Positions 39,116 through 49,900 of a stretch of 64,000 nucleotides of DNA are shown one piece after another. Positions within the stretch are counted from its first letter, which is position 1; each line of letters opens with the position of its first letter. The position numbers and the translations under genes are program-made. The notes under the pieces are model-generated. The model did no database searches and was not told the DNA's origin. It worked only from the letters and a program-made list of their open reading frames with translations. This stretch comes from Caecitellus pseudoparvulus (lineage: Eukaryota; Bigyra: Bicosoecida). The stretch covers positions 1-64,000 of the forward strand of contig CBFFRQ010000076.1 in assembly GCA_965644315.1 (NCBI GenBank), given 5' to 3'.

Positions 39116-41269
39116 ATGAAACGCAAGCGTCCGTTATGTCGCGTCACGGGCACTGCGCCCTCTCCCGAGGCACAGACGGACAAGCCTCGTAGACCTAAAA
39201 CAGCCATTCAGCTGTTCGCGTTGAAGTTCCAGGGCAGGGCCAAGGCCATCGTGGCGAAGCAGCTGAAGGGCACGGTGAGGGTGGTGCACGACGCCGACAA
39301 GGCTCGCATGATGCAGGCAGTGCTGGTCAAGATGTGGAAGGCCATGACCCCCAAACAACAGGCCCCGTACACGGAGGCAGCAGAGGCGGCTTTCCAGCGG
39401 TACAAGGAGGTGTGTGAGCACTGGGTCCCGCCTGACAAGCGGCCGTTCCTGGATTCGACGGGTCGAATCTACGACCCCCGAGCCCCCCGCCGGCCTAAGT
39501 CTGCGTACAGCATCTTCTTGGAACAGTTCAGGGCGAGGTACGAGAAGGAGACTGGGACGGGGCCCATCTCCTTCCCTGAGGTGGCCATGGCGGCGCAGAA
39601 GGCGTGGCAGTCCCTGGCACCGGTGGAGATGCTGCCGTTCAAGACGCAGGCCAAGGCGGAACGGGAGGAGTACGAGGCGCGCATGGCTGGGTACGTCCCG
39701 CCCACCGTGCAGGAGGTGCTGGACCTGAACCCCTTGTGGGACGAGAACTGGAAGGCGCTGGGGCGTGCCGTGCAGGCGAACGCCGGGCTGCCGCTGGACG
39801 AGGGGCAGTCAGGCCGGAAGCTGGCCCTGCAAGCCAAGGCCTCCACACAGAGCCAGCGCCAGGCCAAGGCCAAGCAGCGCAAGCGGCAGGGTGGCGTGGA
39901 CGACGGCGACGGCAGCGGCAGCGAAGCCGGCTCCTCCAGGCAGCGCCGGCCCAAGCGCAAGACGACGTCCAAGGCACGGGCGAAGAGTCGGAAGGAGGCG
40001 GCGGCAGAGGCACTCAAGCTGCCTGCGCCCCTGCCTGGCATTGGCGTGCCGTCAGAGATCGGGCCGTGGATGGACCAGTACGGCATCGTGCACGACCCTG
40101 CTGCGCCGGCGCCACCACAGGACGCTCAGGCGCACTTCGCCAAGGCTGCGCTGGCTGAGATGAACGCTTCGGGGGATGGGGGGGAGGCTGCTGCGCGGGT
40201 CATGGCGGAGTTCTGGGCCAGCATGTCTGCACAGGAGAAGGAGCCGTTCGTGGACATGGAGCGCCAGGATGCGGACAGGTACGAGCGGGAGCTGACCAGC
40301 TACACCCCCCCCGACCCCACCAGTAACCCTGTGTGGGCGGCGTACCTGGATGCGCTGTTCGTGCGCGGCATTACGCCTGGTGAGGGTGCTCGGGCGGCGG
40401 AGGCCAAGTATGGCGTGGCGAAGGCAGTGCAAGCGGAGACGGCGCCTGGTGGGGAGGATGGGGAGGATGAGGAGGAGGACCCCCTGGCTGCCGCCGCTCG
40501 GGCCATGGTGGCGGCCACAGGGTTCGGCATCCACTCCACATCGTACCTGGCTGCTCCAAGCAGGGGCAGCGGCAGCTCAGCGGCCAGCCAGCCCCCCACG
40601 TCCAGTGAGGACAAGGCCCTGCTGCGGGAATGGAAGCGCGCACTGGCCCAGCGGGTCAAGGCGAAGAAGGCAGAGCTTGCCAAGCCCAAGGCCCCCACCA
40701 AGCCGCGCTCTGCATTTGCCGTGTTCATGGGCAAGGTGAAGGAGGGAGTGCGTGCGGCGTTTGCCGAGATGGGCGAGGGGGAGCCGAGCAAGGAGGAGGT
40801 GGCGGCAGAGATCAAGGACATGTGGGAACAGCTGGACGAGGAGGACAAGAATGTGTACCAGGTGCTGTACCGCCAGATGGCGTCGGACTACACGGCCATG
40901 CAGAGTCAGTACAAGGCCAGCCTGGCGACATGGGCCCGCCTGAACGAGGAGTGGGCGGAGAAGTACGGCAGCCTGCCAGTGGACAAGGCGCTGGCGCAGG
41001 AGATGATTGTGGAGTGGAACAATGTCGACAAGGCCGTGCCTGCCAGTGTCCTGGCGAAGTTCGCCGCGGACGGGGAGCTGGCGCACTTTGCCCTGGGCGG
41101 GGAGGGGGGCGCACAGCCCCCCCTCACCAGTGCCGACGAGGCGGCAGCTGCTATGACTGGCATGGCAGCGGGCACCGGGGGTGGGGGAGGGGGCGGTCGG
41201 GGCACCAAGCGCCGGCAGGGCGGCAGTGTGCCCATGTTGCCGCCCAAGAAGGCTAGGCGCCGGGTTTGA
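39116..41269 (+). CDS. multi-HMG-box DNA-binding protein
   Basis: Probable nuclear chromatin or DNA-bending protein of 717 residues in one exon. Four HMG-box-like units are visible. Box 1 has KPRRPKTAIQLFALKF...VLVKMWKAMTPKQQAPY, box 2 PRRPKSAYSIFLEQFRARY...AQKAWQSLAPVEMLPF, box 4 KAPTKPRSAFAVFMGKV...IKDMWEQLDEEDKNVY. Box 3 (about residues 320-400, VMAEFWASMSAQEKEPF) is divergent and lacks the basic Pro-Arg start. Boxes 1-3 each end in a short Pro-Pro segment (HWVPPD, YVPPT, YTPPD). Lys/Arg-rich linkers act as likely nuclear signals; the tail is Gly-rich then basic. Start at MKRKRP, itself a nuclear-localisation-like sequence. Confidence 0.85.
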   Translation: MKRKRPLCRVTGTAPSPEAQTDKPRRPKTAIQLFALKFQGRAKAIVAKQLKGTVRVVHDADKARMMQAVLVKMWKAMTPKQQAPYTEAAEAAFQRYKEVCEHWVPPDKRPFLDSTGRIYDPRAPRRPKSAYSIFLEQFRARYEKETGTGPISFPEVAMAAQKAWQSLAPVEMLPFKTQAKAEREEYEARMAGYVPPTVQEVLDLNPLWDENWKALGRAVQANAGLPLDEGQSGRKLALQAKASTQSQRQAKAKQRKRQGGVDDGDGSGSEAGSSRQRRPKRKTTSKARAKSRKEAAAEALKLPAPLPGIGVPSEIGPWMDQYGIVHDPAAPAPPQDAQAHFAKAALAEMNASGDGGEAAARVMAEFWASMSAQEKEPFVDMERQDADRYERELTSYTPPDPTSNPVWAAYLDALFVRGITPGEGARAAEAKYGVAKAVQAETAPGGEDGEDEEEDPLAAAARAMVAATGFGIHSTSYLAAPSRGSGSSAASQPPTSSEDKALLREWKRALAQRVKAKKAELAKPKAPTKPRSAFAVFMGKVKEGVRAAFAEMGEGEPSKEEVAAEIKDMWEQLDEEDKNVYQVLYRQMASDYTAMQSQYKASLATWARLNEEWAEKYGSLPVDKALAQEMIVEWNNVDKAVPASVLAKFAADGELAHFALGGEGGAQPPLTSADEAAAAMTGMAAGTGGGGGGGRGTKRRQGGSVPMLPPKKARRRV

Positions 41270-41700
41270 GGGCCGTGGCTGGCTGCACACAGACTTGCAC
41301 GCACGAGCAGGGAAGATGGGCGCAGTGGTGTCCAAGGCTTGTTGCACTGCAATGCAATCACGCGTTTTGCAGGCGTTCCACTGGTCTTAGAGCAGTGTGT
41401 ACCCGGCCCGCGATGTCAAGGAGCGCGACAGTGACGCAGGTCAGAGGAGTGCTGGGCGGGAATTCATTTTCCGCAAGCCTCACAAACACGCACTGGTCGA
41501 TGCCAAATCTTTTTGAGCGCTCCATTTCCTTCGACTCGAGCTGTGTGAAGTGAGCGGTCGCGCTTGCAGCGTGTTTTGCTCAGGCTTTGTGTCCAATTTC
41601 CGCATTTCGCCTGCAGCGCTTGCTGTGCCCTGTTGTCCAAGCTCTGTGGCCGTAGGTCGCGTGCGCTCCTGTTCTTTGGGAGGCGAACTTCGGAATCGAT
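41270..41700. promoter_or_regulatory. promoter region of the RAP-domain gene
   Basis: 430 bp between two plus-strand genes. CAATTTCCGC (41594-41603, reverse complement of GCGGAAATTG) lies 98 bp before the next ATG; exact copies recur near four other gene starts. No gene seen. Confidence 0.4.
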
Positions 41701-44700
41701 ATGGCAGGGCGCTCCATTGGCGTGAAGCCCCGTGCAGCAGCGGTGTTGTGGCCGTCCAGTCTGTTCAGGGCCACTGCGAGCAACGTGAGGCTGGTCCCAG
41801 TCCGCCACTTGGCCGTGGGCCGGGCGCCCCCGCCTTCCCAGCCCGCCACACATGCGCCAACTCAACAATCGCGAGCGAGTCCAGCCCGGAGTGGCCTGAC
41901 TGAGAGCTTGAACGCGGGCTTGGCCACAGTGCACCATCCGTTGAACGCTCTGCCAAAGCATCTTCGCGGGCTGACGCGTCAAGCCGCCACCAGTGCACTG
42001 GCCGAGCTGGCCAGTCCTGCCCCTGGATCACGGTCCCTTGCTCCTCTCGACGCCCTGGCTGGTGTGCGTCTCCTGTGTGCCGCAGCCAAGCCGCTCAAGA
42101 TCCCGCAGCCTGCCCAGGCTTCTTTCTTGGCCCAAGCACACAAGGCACTCCATGCAGCCAGCCCAGGCTGCAGTGGTGGGGAGTTGGATACATGGGGGTT
42201 GTTTCTAGCGGCAAGCACGAGGCTGCACGCTGCTGCACCCCCTCCCCTGCCCCTGCTGCAAGCTGCCGAGCGGCGAGCTGCTGCGTCTGGCGGGGACATG
42301 CCGCCCGTCGCTGCTGCAGGGTGGTTGCTGGCAGGGAGGGGGGTTGGACTGGACACACCTGCCTTGCGTGAGGTGTGTGGCCGTGGCCCTGTCGACCCCG
42401 CTGCGGCGCTCGTGCAGGCTCAAGGGCTTGTGGCGGGGCGCTCGGGGACCTCTGAACTGAGCACAGTTGTGAATGTTGCTGTGCGGAAAGCAGCCGGGCC
42501 GAGGCATCGGCGGTGGCGCCCCGTGGTGTCAGCACTGCACAAGGCAGGCGCACTGGACGTGGGCCAGGTGCGAGGCTTGCTCCAGGCGGCCTTGCCTGGC
42601 ATGTCCTTTGGAACGGCTGGGTCGGTTTGCGCCTCCGATGCACTAGGCAGTGACGGCGAGTGGCTGGCACAGCTGTGCCTCATGGCAGTGTCCCTGGACC
42701 ACGTGCCTCGTGAGGCACTGGCGAGGCTGACAACTGCGCTGGCAGGCTGCCGCGAGGTGGCACCCCCGACTTACACGAGGCGCGAACACCTCAGCAGCAC
42801 CCTCCTCCGCCTGCACAGTGCCGCTGCCCTGCAGCCAGAGCTGCACACGCCCGTGCTGCCAGACTCGTTGAAGCGTGCTTGCTTGGAGCAGCGACAGACA
42901 GGTAAGCCGTCAGCCTTGCAAGCCGCCGTGGGCGTGGCCCTGGCCAGGGCAGGGGCGGCGCCTTGGCAAGCTGAGGCGTGCCTGCCATGTGGCGAGTCGA
43001 TTGACTACCTGTGGCCAGCGCAGGGCGTGGCCTTGGAAGTGGATGGGCCCAGTCACTTCACACCAGAGGGCTCAGCCACCCCTGCCACGCGCCTGAAACG
43101 CAGCATTCTGCAGGCACAGGGCCTGCAGGTGGTCAGCTTGCCATTCTCACAGTGGCCAAGCAAGGGCGACACGCTGGCCAGCAGCGCCCTCCTGCGGCAG
43201 GTGTTGCCGCCCTCTGTTCTCACCACTTCGCAAGCTCGGACGCTACACACCAGTGCGACCGCATGGGCTGGTCGACGTCGGCGGGGCGGTCGCGGCGTCG
43301 CGCCAGGCGACCTCATCATCGACGTGCCTGCCTCGGCGCCAAAGGGGCAGTCGACGAGGAGCCGAGTCGAGTCTGGGGCAGATGCGGCAGGTGGCGAGGA
43401 AGAGGTGCTGGGCCGCTTGGCTGGGCAGGAGGAGGCAGCTGACGCGGAGTTGCGGCAGTTGATGCAGCAGCTGGGCGCAGCGGACCGCCACGGCATGCGC
43501 GGAGCAGAGGAGGCACCCCGCGCCCCCCAAGACTCCAGCCCAGACCCAGGACAGTTGCTGGAAGCACAGGCTCTGCTGGACCGTGTGGGCGGCGTGGAGG
43601 GGCTACAGGACACTATGCAGGACCTATTTGCGGAGGAGCTGGGCGCAGACAGCTCCTTGCAGGAGCAAGTGCTGGGGCGGCAGGACACCATCCTGACTGA
43701 ACCCACGGCGCCTGGCGAGGCACAAGCCCGGGCAGCGGCTCGGGAGCGCGGGGAGGCGGTGCAGGCCACCACCCTGGCTGAGGGCTTTGACCCACTCAGC
43801 GACGCCTTCGGCAAGTTCAGCCCCAGCCAGGAACGGGAACTGAACCGCCTGCGAGCGCTGGAAGCTGGCGCTCAGGCAGAGGGCGTCACCTTGACGCAGC
43901 AGCTGCTGGAAGAGGGCGATGCCGACGGGCGTCTGACCCAGCTGACGCTGAAGGGCATGCAACTCCTGGGGCTGAAGCCAGACGACGCCTTTGAGCACGA
44001 GGAGGTGGAAGCGCTGCTGGGGTACAACGTAGGCGCAGATGGGAAGCAGTTGCCGCCGAGGGCAAGGCGCAAGCGGTACCGCCGAGGCACGGAGCGTGCG
44101 CAGAGCCCCAATGCGGCTGCTGCAGCGGCGGGGAAGGGGCTGACCGCAGACCAGGCCCTGGCTGCTGCCGAGGATGACACAGACCTGCGCAAGTGGGTGG
44201 AGGAGGTGACGGGTGAGTCCCTGGAGGAGGGGCAGCAGGGGCGTGATGATGTCGTGCTGCACAGCAAGCTGACCCCCCACGAGGCCGCTGCAGCGGCAGC
44301 CATCAAGCGGCACTTGGCCGAAGAGGGTCTCACCGCCGAAGAACGGGCCGAGGCAGCGCTGCTGGCAGAGCAGCGAGCGCAGGCGATGGCGGAGGCGGGG
44401 GGGGGCTCTTCTGCTGCGTTTCGTGAGAGCATGGAGCGAGGAGCCGCCCAGGCCTCGGTCTCAGCCGACGCTGCAGTGCAGTGGGGACAGTCCATGCTGT
44501 CTGCCAGTCAGCAGGCGGTGGCAGGGGAGCTAGCTGACGGCTTATCATCCGCGCTACTGGGAGGTGGGCAGCAGGCGGAGCTCGAGGCAGGCAACTCGCC
44601 CCTGCCTGCTCTTGCGGGATCCGCCGACGCCAGCCACAGCGGGGGCGATGCACAGGCCATGCTGGAGCTGATCGAAGCTGCGGCTGAGGCGGCTGCGGTG

Positions 44701-46695
44701 GGGGAGGAAGGGCGCGCTGCGGCGGGGGGGCCGCACCTGGCAGCTGTGCGCCGGCGCCGCGCAGCGAAGCGCACACCCCGCAAGCGGCCTGCCCGCCCCA
44801 CCCTCGGCGCCAAGCTGGTCCTGCAGCGCGCCAAGCGGCAGGCAGCAGAGGCAGGCACGCTTGCGCCAGACCGACCGACCGACCGGGCACAGGCGCTGAG
44901 CATGCTGGGTGTGAGCCTGGGGCGGCAGGAGTGGGCCCACCTCCCAGCAGAACAAGTGGAGGCGGCGTGGCGAGGCGAAGTCAGCGCCTTTGCGGAGGTT
45001 CTGGCAGACTCGTTCGCCGGAGCAGGCATGAACCGGGCCCAGGCGGCAGCTGCCATCTCCAAGGAGACCCTGCCCCAGCTCCAGGCTCTGGTTCGCGAGG
45101 CGCAGGAGGGAGGGGTGGGGCGTCGTGCCGCGTTGGGTCTCACTGTGCGGTCTGCCTCACAGGGCTCCACGCAAGACACTGCCCTGCTGCAGTGCCTGGC
45201 TGAAGGCGGCGCAATGGCGGATGTGGTCATTGGGGACATTGCATCTGCGCTCAAGGCGGATCCTGGCGCATGGGGGGCACTCGGACAGCACTCTAGCCCT
45301 GGGAGCCAGGCAGTGGTGGGGAAGGGGAGCACTGTGCGGGAAGCCGGCGACGCCGCCTGGGCTGGTCCGCGGTGGAGGCATGTGGACCAGGCCTGCCGCC
45401 TGCCCTCTGCGCCGGTGGCTGTGGCCCTGGTGCTGCAGCATGCGCGCCGCCACCCGCTGAGCGCCCCGGCACTGTCCCTGCAAGAGGTAGGCGCGACCTT
45501 TCCTCGCGTCAAGCGGCGGGAGCGGGGGCGTGTCAGCCTCGCGGACGTGTCCAGGCAGCTGCCGCGGGACCTGCTGGCTGCCACACAGGACCTGGTGCGA
45601 GCCGACGCAGAGCAGCTGCCAGGGGACACTGCGGCTTGGTCGCCAGAGCAGTGGGCGCGGGTGCACTGGCGGCGCCTGCGTCGCCTCGCTGCCCTGTTAT
45701 GGCGGGCTGGCGTGCCACCCACCTTCACCACCGCAGCACTTCGCAAGGCGGGCCTGCCGTGCAGTGCAGGCGACGTCAACGCGCACTGGGGCTGCAATGT
45801 CCGCCTGGTGTCTGATGGCAGTTGGCAGGAAGTGGTGGAGGGCGGTGAGAGCGGCATGCCCGATGCGGGCGTTTGGCAGGCGCTGGCTGGGCCCGATGGC
45901 TTGGTGCACGGACCCGACGGCATGGTGGCCAGCCCGGCGGACTTGCAGGCCTTCGAGGCCCTGGTGGGGGGACAGGGCCTCAAGGGGGCCCGGTGGGATC
46001 CGCGGGCGGAGGACGCGGCCTGGGAGGCGCTGGAGGCACGTGCCGCTCACACGGCGGCTGCAGCCAGGGGCGCTGCCCGCCCAGCACCAAGTGCCCGTGC
46101 TTCGGACCCACCTCGCGCAGAGCAAGCGCCCAGCGCTTCCATGGAGGAACTGGACCTGTCGGGGCTGAGCGCAGCGGACCAGGCTGAAGTGCGCGACCTC
46201 ATGTCGCAGCTTGCCGGCATGCCGAGCGAGACTCCAGCCCGGAGCACTGCAGGCACAGAGGGGCGCCGGGGTTCGGCTGCCACTGCCATGCGCCACGGCA
46301 CACAAGCTCTGGAGGCGGCCGAGGCGCTGCAGGGGGGCGAGTTCATGTCAGCTGAGGAGGAGGCTGGGCTGACGCGCATGCTGGCGGGGCTGGAGGCGGA
46401 TGCGGGTGTGCAGGGGGGGGAAGCGGCGAGCACGGCAGCCCACTTTGCCCAGGCAGGCCAGGCAGCCATGGCAGGCGAGGTGGGAGACGGCCCCGAGGGC
46501 TCCCTGGAGGCTTTGCTGGCTGCTGAGGGCTTGGGCGAGCTGGCAGGTGATGCGGAGGTGACGGGGGTGCTGCAAGAGCTCATGAGCGCGGGAGCGGGCA
46601 CGGGCGACATCCGTGAAGCCCTGCGCAGCGCCACTTCGGAGGCGACACATGGGCACGCCGGGATCCTGGATGTGGACGACGACTCGGACCGGTGA
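41701..46695 (+). CDS. RAP-domain organelle protein with a long C-terminal extension
   Basis: RAP proteins bind or process organelle RNA in mitochondria and plastids. The N-terminus (MAGRSIGVKPRAAAVLW, then Arg-rich and without acids to about residue 45) is a good organelle presequence. A helical region follows, then the RAP domain at about residues 425-500: IDYLWPAQGVALEVDGPSHF, LKRSILQAQGLQVVSLPFSQW. RAP domains usually sit at the C-terminus, yet this frame runs 1160 residues more. That part is Ala/Gln/Glu-rich and helical with basic patches (RRRRAAKRTPRKRPARP) and an acidic end. Just after the RAP domain comes RTLHTSATAWAGRRRR, which looks like a second presequence, so a gene fusion or unseen intron is possible. 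1664 residues in one exon as read. Confidence 0.75.
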   Translation: MAGRSIGVKPRAAAVLWPSSLFRATASNVRLVPVRHLAVGRAPPPSQPATHAPTQQSRASPARSGLTESLNAGLATVHHPLNALPKHLRGLTRQAATSALAELASPAPGSRSLAPLDALAGVRLLCAAAKPLKIPQPAQASFLAQAHKALHAASPGCSGGELDTWGLFLAASTRLHAAAPPPLPLLQAAERRAAASGGDMPPVAAAGWLLAGRGVGLDTPALREVCGRGPVDPAAALVQAQGLVAGRSGTSELSTVVNVAVRKAAGPRHRRWRPVVSALHKAGALDVGQVRGLLQAALPGMSFGTAGSVCASDALGSDGEWLAQLCLMAVSLDHVPREALARLTTALAGCREVAPPTYTRREHLSSTLLRLHSAAALQPELHTPVLPDSLKRACLEQRQTGKPSALQAAVGVALARAGAAPWQAEACLPCGESIDYLWPAQGVALEVDGPSHFTPEGSATPATRLKRSILQAQGLQVVSLPFSQWPSKGDTLASSALLRQVLPPSVLTTSQARTLHTSATAWAGRRRRGGRGVAPGDLIIDVPASAPKGQSTRSRVESGADAAGGEEEVLGRLAGQEEAADAELRQLMQQLGAADRHGMRGAEEAPRAPQDSSPDPGQLLEAQALLDRVGGVEGLQDTMQDLFAEELGADSSLQEQVLGRQDTILTEPTAPGEAQARAAARERGEAVQATTLAEGFDPLSDAFGKFSPSQERELNRLRALEAGAQAEGVTLTQQLLEEGDADGRLTQLTLKGMQLLGLKPDDAFEHEEVEALLGYNVGADGKQLPPRARRKRYRRGTERAQSPNAAAAAAGKGLTADQALAAAEDDTDLRKWVEEVTGESLEEGQQGRDDVVLHSKLTPHEAAAAAAIKRHLAEEGLTAEERAEAALLAEQRAQAMAEAGGGSSAAFRESMERGAAQASVSADAAVQWGQSMLSASQQAVAGELADGLSSALLGGGQQAELEAGNSPLPALAGSADASHSGGDAQAMLELIEAAAEAAAVGEEGRAAAGGPHLAAVRRRRAAKRTPRKRPARPTLGAKLVLQRAKRQAAEAGTLAPDRPTDRAQALSMLGVSLGRQEWAHLPAEQVEAAWRGEVSAFAEVLADSFAGAGMNRAQAAAAISKETLPQLQALVREAQEGGVGRRAALGLTVRSASQGSTQDTALLQCLAEGGAMADVVIGDIASALKADPGAWGALGQHSSPGSQAVVGKGSTVREAGDAAWAGPRWRHVDQACRLPSAPVAVALVLQHARRHPLSAPALSLQEVGATFPRVKRRERGRVSLADVSRQLPRDLLAATQDLVRADAEQLPGDTAAWSPEQWARVHWRRLRRLAALLWRAGVPPTFTTAALRKAGLPCSAGDVNAHWGCNVRLVSDGSWQEVVEGGESGMPDAGVWQALAGPDGLVHGPDGMVASPADLQAFEALVGGQGLKGARWDPRAEDAAWEALEARAAHTAAAARGAARPAPSARASDPPRAEQAPSASMEELDLSGLSAADQAEVRDLMSQLAGMPSETPARSTAGTEGRRGSAATAMRHGTQALEAAEALQGGEFMSAEEEAGLTRMLAGLEADAGVQGGEAASTAAHFAQAGQAAMAGEVGDGPEGSLEALLAAEGLGELAGDAEVTGVLQELMSAGAGTGDIREALRSATSEATHGHAGILDVDDDSDR

Positions 46696-46937
46696 CGTGC
46701 CTCGAAGCGGGCGTGGCGGAACGGCGAGCGGACTCGCGGCAGGAATTGCGTCGTGTCTTGCTCGACGAACACCGCGACACAGTGGTAACCCCAGCAAATC
46801 CATTGCCACGTCAAAATTGCATGCTTTCTGGTTGACATAGTCTTGGTGTGTGTGTCTGCCCCGGCTTGTCAAGGCTGTCGCGCAGAGTCGCTTGGCGTGG
46901 TGGCGAAGAGCACACCTCCCTCCCAGTCCCAGCCAGC

Positions 46938-49900
46938 ATGGAGCTTGGCAGCGCAGGGCATGCACTTTTGCAGCGTGCAATTTCAGGCGACTCTGCTCCC
47001 GGGTCTCCGACTCCGGCTGGCCAGGAGGCCGGCGCGGCAGGAGCTGGGGCCGCCACTGGCGCCGGGACATCAGCTGATGGCTTGAGCAGTTTCCGCACGC
47101 CCTGCAGCCCCGAGGTGCGGGCCGTGCAGGCAGCTGTGGAGACCCTGTTCCAGGCACGGTGTAGATTCGTAGCTGAAGATGCAGTGGTGCGCACCCTGTG
47201 CGATTTCGCGTCCCCCTTCGTTGACGCGACGCTGCACGGGTGCAGCATCACTGCGACCATCGGCTCTGACGCCGATGGCATGGCGACCTACTGCCTGCAA
47301 GTTGGGGGCGACGCCGCGCCAGCGGACTTCACCATTGACATTGCGTGGCAGTGGGCCGTGTTCACCTGCCTCACCGAGCTGCTGGGTGGCTGGCACTCCG
47401 CGGAGGCGCTGCATGGCGCAGAGCTGCTCGCCGCTGGCCTGTTGCGGGACGTGGCTGGGCGTGGCGACGCTGCACTGGACGCCCTCTGCCCCTCCAAGCA
47501 GCCAATAGAGCCCCGCCTGTACCAGGTGCGTAGGGCTCGAGGCCCTGTCGCGGCACATGAGGTGGCATGTGCGCTGCACCCGGCTCTGCGGGAGCTGTGC
47601 GGTGCGCTGGTGGAGCTGGTGCAGCGCAGGCTGACCAAGTGGCACTCGAACCTGCGAAGCGGCTTGCGGGAGGTGCTGACCCGGGAACCTGCCTGGATAG
47701 TGGAGGAGGGCAGGGCTGTCTCGGCGCCGCCCACCTCCGCCGCCCTGTCTTACCTTAGCATGGAGGCCCACAGCGGCGCACTGGCCCACCTGCCTCGCCC
47801 GCTGTGGCAGGGCTTGAAGGCCGCCCTGCGCCACGTGTGGCCGAAGTTGCACGTGGGCATGGCCCTCCTGGCCATGAAGAGCTTCACTCCGCCACAGGCA
47901 GACCAGTGCGCCAGCTCGGCGGACGTCGTGGCGCTGGTCCGAGGCGCTGCGGAGCAGGAGGGGGTCATGGCAGCAGCTCTGGACCTGGACGCCGCGTTTG
48001 GGGAGGCGGGGGCACAGCAAGAGCTGCTGGCGGCCAGTATGGCACTGCTGCTGGAGCTCTTTGGCTCCGACGTGGACGACTCACAACCGCCGTCAGCCCC
48101 CGTGAGCGGCCTGTACCTCACCGAGGCGTATGCGAGACTGGCACGCACGGTGCTGGCCGACCTGCAGGCACTGCCATCCTGGGGCGACGCTGCGCAGGCT
48201 GGAGCAGGGACTGGGGGCGCGGCGCTGCAGGCTGCTGTGGCCACCATGGACGACGACAGCGACTTTGACAGCGACAGCGACGGCTTGGCGGTGCCTCTGC
48301 ACGCCCTGTCGATTCCGACCATGCAGTGCCAGGCGCCAGACCCTGAAGACGACACGGACTTGGTCGGGGCGCCGCTGCCTGCCCATGTGTTCTGCCTGCC
48401 ACACCCCGAGAGAGTGCGCCTGGCCGTGGGCCTCTCCAGCACAGCTCGAGAGGGCTCCACGGCCCTCACCCCTGCGCCCTGCCCGCGGTATGGATGCTGT
48501 GCATTCACCTTGCGGGGCCGGCTGTACATGTTCGGAGGCACGGGCATCGAAGTGCTGCAGAAGGCTTTGCAGCAGCCACTGCCGCCGCTGGACCGAATCA
48601 GTCGGTCTCCCCGCGTGGACGATGCGCTGCTGCGACAGACCATGCGCATGCTGGGCTTTCGGGTCATCGGTGAGCTCGTGGACCAGCGCGGGGAAATGCT
48701 GCCCATTAGTCAGCTGTTGGCCAGCCGCTTGCGCCGAGTGACTGGGCCGTCAGCGACCAGGCTCGTGCGGAATGTCATTACCAAGGCAACGCAGTTCGAA
48801 GCCGACCGAGCGCCAGTGCAGTTGGTGGACGGGCACCATGTTCCTGTGGCGTACAATAAGGACGAGCAGGTGCTGGTGTCGTGGCTGAACACGGCGAGGG
48901 CGGAGGTTGCGAAGCTGTTCCTATCCGCGCAGCCCAGCCTGTTCACGCTGCACGTGCACGGCAGTCGATACAAGTACAACAGCATTGCCCTGGACCCGCA
49001 CGTAGCCGAAGACAAGCAGCAGGCGCTGCAGAATTTGCTGGCACGCGCTGCCGGGCACAGCACAGCTGCTGAGTGGGTGCAGGTTCCGAACGCTGGCACG
49101 CCCCTGCCTGCACACGAGTCCACCGTGGCTGTCACCATCCCCACGCGCTCTGACCCTCGCGTGCTACTGCTGTCTACCGAGAGGTCCCGCCTTTCTCGGT
49201 TGGTGTGCTCTGTCTTGCGCATCAACGCGCAGGGCGCCTCGACGGTGCGAACCCCCAAGCTGCGATGCAGTGCCCGCCACCAGCAGGGCTTCACGGCCGA
49301 CCGCCTGCCTGGCGAGCAGAATGTGATCGTGTACGGCGGGTGCAATCCGCACATGACGCGCCAGGTACACCATTCCCGCAAGGTGGCACATGGGTTTTTC
49401 CTGTTGCATGCACGGGCAGGGCGTGAGGGGATGTACCACGTGCAGGACACCGACGTGCGAGGGGAGTTCCCCGTCCCCGGCCCCCTTCGAAACCACTCCT
49501 CCAGCATGACTTCCCACGGCAACCTGGTGTTGTTCGGCGGCGCCCCAGGCGGAGGGTGCGGCCGGGATGTGTGGGTTGCGAGCATGCTGGACTGCGTCGC
49601 TGCCGGAGGCAAGGAGTTCAACCCTGACACGCTCCGCGGTGGGGCGGTGGAGCCAGAGGCCCGTTTCCGCATCGCCATGTCGTGGGTGAAGGTGGAGGGC
49701 GTGGCGCCTCAGATTCGCGCGCACGCCTCCATGCACCGACTGCCTGGCACTGACACAGTGCTCGTGTTCGGCGGCTGCTCCAACCAGGGCACCAGTCTGG
49801 GCGACGTGTGGACGGGGCACATCGAAGCCATCCACCCTGACAAGATGCATTCCTGGGGCGATTTCCGATCCCTCAGCTTCGCCATCGGCGGCCGCAGCAA

